Shown: piece by piece, positions 1 through 5,526 of the stretch
Numbering within the stretch: position 1 is the stretch's first letter
How the letters are laid out: the number at the start of each line of letters is the position of its first letter
Assembly: GCA_016199105.1 (NCBI GenBank)
Contig: JACQHI010000367.1
Span: forward strand, 1 to 7,445
Direction: 5' to 3'
Length of the DNA: 7,445 bases
From: Lentisphaerota bacterium
GTDB taxonomy: Bacteria > Verrucomicrobiota > Kiritimatiellia > JAAZAB01
The notes under the pieces: model-generated
Database searches by the model: none
Seen by the model: the letters and a program-made list of their open reading frames with translations, nothing else
What the model was told of the DNA's origin: nothing
Translations under genes and position numbers: made by a program

Positions 1-1
1 C

Positions 2-979
2 GTAGCCTTGGCGAAGACGGAAGCCGGGGCCGGTCGCGAGTCCACACCGGACACCGCCCTTCCCGATCAACCCATTGACCGCCCCCCTTTCGCGGCCTCC
101 CCGGGCGATGCCGGGGAAAGCGCCGGCGAAGCGCCGCCCTCGGAGGCGTCCGCACTCAAGCCGGCCGAACTGCCGGTGTATCATGAAGGCGACGATATCG
201 AGGTTTTCGTTTCCGAGGATCCCGGCTTCAACGGCGTGTACAAGATCCGGCAGGGCGGCTATGTGGTCATCCCCCAGGTCGGGCAATTCATGGTGGCGGG
301 CAAAACCCAGGCGGAGGCGCAGAAGGCGCTGAAGGAACGCCTCGAGCTGAATCTCCTCAAAAAGGCCACGGTGGCCATCATGCTCTCGACGGCAGCCCGC
401 CCCTCGGGCGGCGGCGTCGTGTATGTCATCGGCGAGGTGAGCAAGCCGGGGCCCCTCCAGATTCCGAAAAACGAGACCCTCACGATGCTCACCGCCGTTC
501 TCCGGGCCGGCGCCCTGGGCGAGCATGCCGATCCCGCCCAGGTCCAGCTCGCCCGGCTGAAAGGCGGACGCCGCGACATTTCCCTCATGAATTTCGACGC
601 CGTGCTCAAAGGCTACGAGGCGGGCACCGAGCTGGCGTTGCGGGACGGGGATATCGTCAATGTCATCGGCCGTGAAGGCATCGATCTGCAAAAAGAGCCG
701 CCGCCCAGCCGGGGCACCGTCTATCTGAACGGCCGCGTCAGGGAACCCGGCCCCCACGACATCAAGGACTTGACCGTCTTCCGGACCCTCCTCCGGTACG
801 GCGGCTTCGATCGCTTCGCGAATTTGAAGAAAGTGTATGTGTTGCGGATGGAGCGCGGCTCCCAGCTCAAGATCCCCGTGAACATCAAGGCCATTCGCGA
901 CAAGGGCGCCCTGGAACTGGATATCCCGGTCAAACCCGGCGATATCATCGTGGTGCCGGAAAAATTCTTCAGCTTTTAA
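2..979 (+). CDS. Wza-like polysaccharide export protein (5' partial)
   Basis: Outer-membrane channel component for export of a polysaccharide in a Wzy-type pathway. The frame is open to the left edge, so the true start and the expected signal peptide or lipobox lie upstream; the TTG at 8 is only the first possible start codon inside the window. Counting from that TTG, residues 1-55 are a Pro/Ala/Glu-rich, probably disordered linker. Residues 57-133 match a Poly_export domain (PVYHEGDDIEVFVSEDP, then a 'GGYVVIPQVGQF' strand pair). Residues 137-222 (VVYVIGEVSKPGPLQIP) and 237-318 (TVYLNGRVREPGPHDI) are two SLBB domains, each ending in a 'GD-I-V' strand. The protein ends in VVPEKFFSF, a tail typical of this family. 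I see no C-terminal amphipathic helix like that of E. coli Wza, so how it spans the outer membrane is unclear. It is followed after 26 bases by the tyrosine kinase gene, its usual partner. Confidence 0.88.
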   Translation, partial: VALAKTEAGAGRESTPDTALPDQPIDRPPFAASPGDAGESAGEAPPSEASALKPAELPVYHEGDDIEVFVSEDPGFNGVYKIRQGGYVVIPQVGQFMVAGKTQAEAQKALKERLELNLLKKATVAIMLSTAARPSGGGVVYVIGEVSKPGPLQIPKNETLTMLTAVLRAGALGEHADPAQVQLARLKGGRRDISLMNFDAVLKGYEAGTELALRDGDIVNVIGREGIDLQKEPPPSRGTVYLNGRVREPGPHDIKDLTVFRTLLRYGGFDRFANLKKVYVLRMERGSQLKIPVNIKAIRDKGALELDIPVKPGDIIVVPEKFFSF

Positions 980-992
980 ACCTTGAATTCTA

Positions 993-999
993 AGAAAGG
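993..999 (+). promoter_or_regulatory. Ribosome binding site of the kinase gene
   Basis: AGAAAGG lies 6 bases before the ATG at 1006. It is the clearest Shine-Dalgarno-like site in the window and supports that start. It sits in the 26-base gap after the export gene stop, so the two genes are probably co-transcribed. Confidence 0.55.
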
Positions 1000-1005
1000 C
1001 CCGGC

Positions 1006-3159
1006 ATGATTCCGCTGTTCGAGAGTGTCGTCAGTTTCACCGATCTCAAGGCGTTCCTGGCCATCGCCATCAAGCATCGGCGCCTGATGGTGCTGTGCGT
1101 CTGTTTCGGGCTCGCGTCTGCTCTCACCTACATCACCTACGCCCGGCCTGTGTATTACTCCAAGGCCTTGATCGATGTGATCGCCTCGGAACCCCTCCCC
1201 GTGGACGCCCAAACGGTTTTTATCGACAGCACGCTGCCAAGCGTGATCGCGCAATTGAAGTCGCCCCACATCGCCGAACGCACGGCCCGCGCCCTGGGCC
1301 TCAAGGGCGGGCTCGACACGCTCGTCAAAAAAACGGTGTTGACCGTGAATTCGGAGAGGGATCTCACGCTGGAAATCTGGCCCTACTCCGCCGTCGTCGC
1401 CCGCCGGTGGCCGGCGGCGGTCGTGAACGAATTTCTCGATTACCGCGAGGAACGGCGTTTCGAACGGCGGGAGAAAAAAGTCAAGGATTTCACCGGGCAA
1501 CTGGAAAAGATCCGGATAAAAATAGAGGAAACCGAAGAGGAAAAAAAGCGCTTCATCGAAGCCGAAGGCGTGGAGGCGACCCGCCGCCTCTTGAGCGAAA
1601 TGACGCGGGTGCCGGGCCGCCTCGCCCTGGTGAACGAAAAACTCGCGTATCTCCAGCCGCTCAAGGACAAGCTCCGCGACCGCTCCTTGAGCACCATTGA
1701 ACTGCTGTCTCTGCTCACCGCCGCGCGGAGACACGGGGAACAGCTTGAAGTTGGAAAAATTCTCCAGGCGGGCGACCGGGGCACCAATGCGTCCTCAACC
1801 ATTATCGTGACGCCGGACGGCGCCGCCGAGGAAACCTGGCAGAGACTGGAAAAGGAACAGCGCCGTCTTAAACAGGACTTGAAAGAAGCGGAGACGGTGT
1901 ATCTGCCCGGCCACCGGAAAATCGTCGAGTTGACCCAGGCCCTCGAAAAGGTCGACAAAGAGCTCGCGTTCGAGCTGGACACCGCCGCCGGCCGGTTCGC
2001 CCTGGAATTCACCGCCCTGGACAGCGAAAAAGACGACTTGAAGAAACAGCTCGTCCGGTTCGACGAGATCCGGGAAAAGGACGCCGAACTGGCGCGCAAA
2101 TTCCAGCAGCTTCAAGCCGGCCGTTTGGGCTGGGAATCCATGTATAGCACGCTGGCCCGATCGCTCGAACAACTGGAGTTCGCGGATCACGAACGGGTGA
2201 CGATCCAGTTCATGGGGCTCACGGATTACAAGCCGTATCCCATTTCCCCGTATCGAAAGAAGATTTTGCTTTTCGGCTTGCTGTTCGGCCTGGGCCTGGC
2301 CATCGGCGTGCCCTTTGTCCTGGAATATCTGGACGACACCATCGCCTTCGACGAACAGGTGGAACGGCAACTGGGCCTCCAGAATATCGGCATCATTCCG
2401 GAAATCGAAAAAAAACCGAGGGAAGAGACCGAGCTCGATATGTTGGCCGAAAAACACGGGCGCATGTTCAAGGAATATTTCAGGGTCATCCGGGTCAACC
2501 TGATGTCCAACGTCAAGTTCACCGGGCCCCGGCAGGTCTTCATGATCGCCAGCGCGTTGCCCAAGGAGGGCAAATCCATCGTCTCGTTGAACCTGGCGCT
2601 TTCCTTCGCCTCGTTGGGAGAGAAAACCCTCCTGATCGACGCCGATCTGCGCCGCGGCGCCCTGCACCGGATCTTCGAAACCAGCCCCCGCCCCGGCCTC
2701 GGCCAACTGCTGCGATCGGAATCCTCCTTCCGGGAGGCGATTCTTTCGACCTCGCAGGCGAATCTGTTCTTCCTGCCGTGCGGACGGCATGTCTCCTCGG
2801 CCAGCGAACTGCTGGAAACCGGCGCCTTCTCGAACCTGATGAAGGACTTGCGCGGCCAGTATCAACGCATCGTCCTGGACACCCCACCCATCCTGGGACT
2901 GGCCGAGACCTCCAGCATGGCCAGGCTGGCGGACGGCATTCTTCTGGTCATCTGGAGCGGCGGCACGCCCCTGAAAGCGATCCGGACGGCGAAGGCCATG
3001 CTGGACGCCAACGGCGCGAAATTTTTCGGCACCGTCCTGAACAAAATGAACATGTCCAGCGCCACCACGTATTACTATTACTATTATTATTCCTACAAGT
3101 ATTACCAGGCCTATCAAACCCATGACGAAACACCCGCAACCGGCATCGAAAGCGAATAA
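1006..3159 (+). CDS. Wzc-like chain-length regulator with tyrosine autokinase domain
   Basis: Inner-membrane polysaccharide co-polymerase fused to a cytoplasmic bacterial tyrosine (BY) kinase; it regulates polymer length and coordinates export with the Wza-like protein. The protein has 717 residues, normal for the fused family. Residues 10-90 are the Wzz-type N-terminal domain with TM1 at about 27-46. Residues about 145-395 are charged, heptad-like and probably a periplasmic coiled coil. The proline-rich YKPYPISPYRKK (408-419) leads into TM2 (about 420-439). The kinase follows: Walker A 'ALPKEGKS' (517-524, K523), Walker A' 'LLIDADLRRG' (542-551, D545 and D547), and Walker B 'IVLDTPP' (622-628, D625). 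The C-terminus holds 11 tyrosines in 15 residues (689-703), the expected autophosphorylation cluster. The Walker A' motif has RRG where many members have R-x-P. The start is supported by AGAAAGG 6 bases upstream. The stop TAA is in the same frame as the next gene, 147 bases downstream. Confidence 0.93.
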   Translation: MIPLFESVVSFTDLKAFLAIAIKHRRLMVLCVCFGLASALTYITYARPVYYSKALIDVIASEPLPVDAQTVFIDSTLPSVIAQLKSPHIAERTARALGLKGGLDTLVKKTVLTVNSERDLTLEIWPYSAVVARRWPAAVVNEFLDYREERRFERREKKVKDFTGQLEKIRIKIEETEEEKKRFIEAEGVEATRRLLSEMTRVPGRLALVNEKLAYLQPLKDKLRDRSLSTIELLSLLTAARRHGEQLEVGKILQAGDRGTNASSTIIVTPDGAAEETWQRLEKEQRRLKQDLKEAETVYLPGHRKIVELTQALEKVDKELAFELDTAAGRFALEFTALDSEKDDLKKQLVRFDEIREKDAELARKFQQLQAGRLGWESMYSTLARSLEQLEFADHERVTIQFMGLTDYKPYPISPYRKKILLFGLLFGLGLAIGVPFVLEYLDDTIAFDEQVERQLGLQNIGIIPEIEKKPREETELDMLAEKHGRMFKEYFRVIRVNLMSNVKFTGPRQVFMIASALPKEGKSIVSLNLALSFASLGEKTLLIDADLRRGALHRIFETSPRPGLGQLLRSESSFREAILSTSQANLFFLPCGRHVSSASELLETGAFSNLMKDLRGQYQRIVLDTPPILGLAETSSMARLADGILLVIWSGGTPLKAIRTAKAMLDANGAKFFGTVLNKMNMSSATTYYYYYYYSYKYYQAYQTHDETPATGIESE
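3070..3090 (+). repeat. TAT/TAC codon run encoding seven tyrosines
   Basis: Seven consecutive Tyr codons (TAT TAC TAT TAC TAT TAT TAT) form a near-perfect short microsatellite inside the kinase gene, followed by Ser, Tyr, Lys, Tyr, Tyr, Gln, Ala, Tyr. In BY kinases this tail is trans-autophosphorylated. The simple repeat could change length by slippage in multiples of a codon without breaking the frame. Confidence 0.8.
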
Positions 3160-3161
3160 GA

Positions 3162-3186
3162 GGGAGACAGGGGGGCGGGGTTCGGG
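3162..3186 (+). other. Putative G-quadruplex motif after the kinase stop codon
   Basis: Four G runs on the coding strand fit the G3+N1-7 pattern: GGG (3162-3164), a run of six (3170-3175), GGGG (3177-3180) and GGG (3184-3186), with loops of 5, 1 and 3 bases. The motif begins 3 bases after the TAA of the kinase gene and could fold in the transcript. Whether it folds or has a role cannot be told from sequence. Confidence 0.45.
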
Positions 3187-3255
3187 CAAGCCAAGGCTTC
3201 CTTCTTCGCACAAGGTGCTACGCAGGACAAGACGCCGGACAAGTCGGGGTTCGGG
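3176..3255 (+). repeat. Direct repeats in the kinase-GT2 spacer
   Basis: The 11-mer CGGGGTTCGGG occurs at 3176-3186 and again at 3245-3255. Between the copies lies a stretch (about 3187-3243) with GGACAAG twice in a 12-base period (3225-3231 and 3237-3243) and a small GCAC/GTGC hairpin (3208-3211 with 3215-3218). The phrase 'tgctacgcaggacaag' resembles interspersed repeats I recall from GC-rich environmental genomes, but I cannot confirm a family. No gene is supported here. Confidence 0.4.
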
Positions 3256-3269
3256 AAAGAGGGTCCGCT

Positions 3270-3302
3270 AATCCAAAATCCAAAATCCAAAATCCAAAAT
3301 CC
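3270..3302 (+). repeat. Heptanucleotide tandem repeat (ATCCAAA, about 4.6 copies)
   Basis: Four perfect copies of ATCCAAA run from 3271 to 3298, followed by a partial ATCC to 3302. The array ends four bases before the ATG of the family 2 glycosyltransferase, so it occupies the place where a Shine-Dalgarno site would be. It resembles the short tandemly repeated heptamers known from some bacteria such as cyanobacteria. It has no spacers, so it is not a CRISPR array. Confidence 0.85.
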
Positions 3303-3306
3303 TCAG

Positions 3307-4266
3307 ATGTCATCTGCTTCCGACACTCCCGGCGTCTCGGCGATCATTCCTGCCTTCAACTATGCCCGCTACCTGCCCCTGGCTGTGGAATCCGTCTTGG
3401 CCCAGGATTATCCGGCCTTCGAACTCATCGTCGTGGATGACGGATCCACCGACAACACGCGCGCGGTTCTGCAACCGTACGAAGGCCGGATTCGCTATCG
3501 GTATCAAGCCAATGCCGGCTTGTCGGCCGCCCGGAACGCCGGCATCCGGGATGCGCGTTTCCCTTATGTCGCCTTCCTCGACGCCGACGACCTCTGGCGG
3601 CCGGGCCTCCTGAAAACGTTGATGGCCCGCTTCCTCGCCTCTCCCGCCGATACCGGCCTCGTCGCCTGTCACTCCCAGCGCATCGACAGCGAAGGCAGGC
3701 CGATGCCGAACAAACCGTTCATCCGCCTTCAGGGAGAGGTCCAGGAGCTTTTCGCGGAGGACCTTCTTCTTAAAACCCGCTTCGGTTCCTCGGGGCTGGT
3801 CGTCGCCCGGGCCGCTTTCGACGAGTGCGGGCTCTTCGATACCTCCCTGCGCAGCTCGGAAGATCGCGACATGTGGATTCGCATCGCGGCCCGACGGCGC
3901 ATTTTCCTGCTGACCAGCCCCCTCGCCCTTGTCCGCCGGCATCCGACCAACATGAGCAAGGATCCCGATCGCATGAAGTCGTTTACCGGCCGTGTTTTAC
4001 AACAGGCCTACCGGCGCGGCGTCGTGCCCCGCCGGCGCTGGTTTTTCTGGATGCGGGCGTTTGCCTACTGGCATCACGAAGCGGCCTGGACCTATTACGA
4101 TGTTCGCCGCTATGGCAAAGCCCTGGGCGAACTCGCTCTCTCGCTGGGCTGGTGTCCCTTTTTTCGACAGGCGTGGCGGGTGGATGAACCTGCTTTATTC
4201 AGACTCAGGGCTCTGGCCCGTTTTCTTCGGGATAGCCTGACCCGTCCGAAAGCTCTTCCGGCATGA
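3307..4266 (+). CDS. Family 2 glycosyltransferase (GT-A fold)
   Basis: Cytoplasmic enzyme that transfers a sugar from a nucleotide-sugar donor to the growing lipid-linked oligosaccharide; the sugar cannot be told from sequence. The protein has 319 residues. The GT2 core starts at residue 10 (VSAIIPAFNYARYL), with 'VVDDGSTDNT' (42-51) for nucleotide binding, 'NAGLSAARNAGIRDA' after it, the metal-binding D92-A93-D94 in FLDADDLW, and S-E185-D186 in 'SSEDRDMWIR' as the likely catalytic base region. There is no membrane segment in the core; residues after about 220 are basic and aromatic and may sit on the membrane. The ATG at 3307 is the only ATG, GTG or TTG in this frame after the kinase stop codon. 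No convincing Shine-Dalgarno site precedes it, because the ATCCAAA array lies there. Its stop overlaps the next gene's start by four bases. Confidence 0.92.
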   Translation: MSSASDTPGVSAIIPAFNYARYLPLAVESVLAQDYPAFELIVVDDGSTDNTRAVLQPYEGRIRYRYQANAGLSAARNAGIRDARFPYVAFLDADDLWRPGLLKTLMARFLASPADTGLVACHSQRIDSEGRPMPNKPFIRLQGEVQELFAEDLLLKTRFGSSGLVVARAAFDECGLFDTSLRSSEDRDMWIRIAARRRIFLLTSPLALVRRHPTNMSKDPDRMKSFTGRVLQQAYRRGVVPRRRWFFWMRAFAYWHHEAAWTYYDVRRYGKALGELALSLGWCPFFRQAWRVDEPALFRLRALARFLRDSLTRPKALPA

Positions 4267-5435
4267 CCTCCCTTATCTCCATCGCGCATGTCGTCATCTC
4301 GCTCGAGCCCGGCGGCCTTGAAAACGGGATTGTCAATGTGGCCAACCGGCTGGACCCCGCCCGCTTCCGTCTGGGCGTCTTTTGCCTGGTTCGTGAAGGC
4401 GCATTCCGGGGGCGCCTGCCGCCGCGCGTTGAGGTCGTCTGCCTCGACAAACCGCCGGGCCTGTCTCCAACAACGGTTGTCCGGCTGGCGCGGCGGCTGC
4501 GCCTGTGGAAACCGGATATCGTTCACACGCATAATCTCGGGCCCCTGCTCTATGGCGCTCTCGCCGCGGCCGCGCTGCCCCGGACATCGCTCCTCCACAG
4601 CGAACATCGGGAGTTGATGCCGGATGAACGGACACGCCCCAAATTGTTTCTCCGGCGCCGGCTGTATCGGCGCTGCCGCCGCATTCATACCGTGGCCGAT
4701 TCGCTGCGGGATCGCCTGATTGACCTGGGCTTTCCCTCCTCCCGGCTCGTGGCGATACCCAACGGCGTGGATACCGACCGCTTCGTTCCCGGCGAGACGG
4801 CCCCGGCCCGCCGGCGCCTCGGCTTGCCGGAATCCGGACTCGTCATCGGCATCGCCGGCGCCCTTCGCCCGGAAAAGGGGCATCCGCTTCTGCTCGAGGC
4901 CTTTACCCGGCTCGCGCCGGAATTCCCGGATGCGCGCCTGTTGATTGTCGGCGGAGGGCCCGAGGAAGACCGGCTCCGCGCGCGGATCGCCGACTCGCCG
5001 GAAAAGGAGCGGATTCGTCTGACGGGCCATCGCGATGACATGCCCGACTGTTATCGGGCCATGAATCTGATGGTGTTGCCGTCCACGGCTGAGGGCCTGT
5101 CCAATGCCGTGCTGGAAGCCATGGCGTGCGGCATCCCCGTCCTGGCCTCGGACGTCTGCGGCAATGGCGATGCGATCGAAGAAGAGCGCAACGGATTCCT
5201 GTCGCGCGCGCGAACCGGGGACGAGCTGGCCCGGGACCTGCGGTCTGTTTTGAAACGGGAAGCCGCGTTCCCGTCGCTGGGCCAGGCGGCCCGGCAGACC
5301 ATCCTGGCCCGTTACTCCCTGAACACGATGGCGGAAGGCTATGCAAGGCTGTACGGAGAGCTGATTGGGGGGGAAGGAAACGGCGAGGCGGCGAGACGGT
5401 GCGCCGGCGAAGGACAAGAGAGACAACGCTTGTGA
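4263..5435 (+). CDS. GT4-type glycosyltransferase, PEP-CTERM/EpsH-associated type
   Basis: Retaining GT-B glycosyltransferase acting at the cytoplasmic face of the membrane in oligosaccharide assembly. It has 390 residues. The N-terminal lobe has 'HVVISLEPGGLENGIVNVAN' near residue 10, H88-T-H90-N and 'LHSEHRE'. The C-terminal lobe has 'IPNGVDTDRF' (165-174), R202 and K205 in 'LRPEKGH' for donor phosphate binding, and the EX7E motif E277-GLSNAVL-E285 followed by AMACGIPVLASDVCGNGD. The GGLENG signature and overall layout recall the sugar transferases of exosortase/PEP-CTERM loci (TIGR03088, from memory). The ATG overlaps the upstream stop (ATGA), which suggests translational coupling. The last 20 or so residues after YGELIGG are a Gly/Glu/Arg tail beyond the usual end, and a run of seven G (5367-5373) lies at its start. 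Confidence 0.92.
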   Translation: MTSLISIAHVVISLEPGGLENGIVNVANRLDPARFRLGVFCLVREGAFRGRLPPRVEVVCLDKPPGLSPTTVVRLARRLRLWKPDIVHTHNLGPLLYGALAAAALPRTSLLHSEHRELMPDERTRPKLFLRRRLYRRCRRIHTVADSLRDRLIDLGFPSSRLVAIPNGVDTDRFVPGETAPARRRLGLPESGLVIGIAGALRPEKGHPLLLEAFTRLAPEFPDARLLIVGGGPEEDRLRARIADSPEKERIRLTGHRDDMPDCYRAMNLMVLPSTAEGLSNAVLEAMACGIPVLASDVCGNGDAIEEERNGFLSRARTGDELARDLRSVLKREAAFPSLGQAARQTILARYSLNTMAEGYARLYGELIGGEGNGEAARRCAGEGQERQRL

Positions 5436-5498
5436 ATGCGATTCATAACGTTCGCGATTGGCCGCCGTTTCGCCGGCTCGCCCTTTCACCGGTTCCTC

Positions 5499-5513
5499 TC
5501 ATCACTCTGATGA
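5499..5513 (+). other. Small hairpin before the polymerase start
   Basis: TCATCA, loop CTC, TGATGA form a 6-base-pair stem 13 bases before the ATG at 5527. It sits in the 91-base spacer (5436-5526), which otherwise shows nothing I can name. It could influence initiation of the next gene but may be chance. Confidence 0.25.
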
Positions 5514-5526
5514 TTGAGTCTTGAAT

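Noticed and set aside
976..1734. 252-codon minus-strand frame over the start of the kinase gene
   Set aside because: Antisense to the Wzz domain and first TM helix, with no domain of its own.
1795..3213. 472-codon open frame on the minus strand across the kinase gene
   Set aside because: It lies antisense to a gene with complete kinase motifs, has no recognisable domain and has the odd composition expected from antisense reading of GC-rich codons.
3270..3302. CRISPR-like array
   Set aside because: The repeat unit is 7 bases with no spacers; it is a simple tandem repeat.
4110..5489. 459-codon open frame on the minus strand across the GT4 gene
   Set aside because: Shadow of a well-supported gene; no domain, and Arg/Gln/Gly/His-rich as expected for antisense GC-rich sequence.
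5521..5526. TTG at 5521 as the polymerase start
   Set aside because: It adds only two residues before an ATG that has a better-placed GAG upstream; it cannot be fully excluded.
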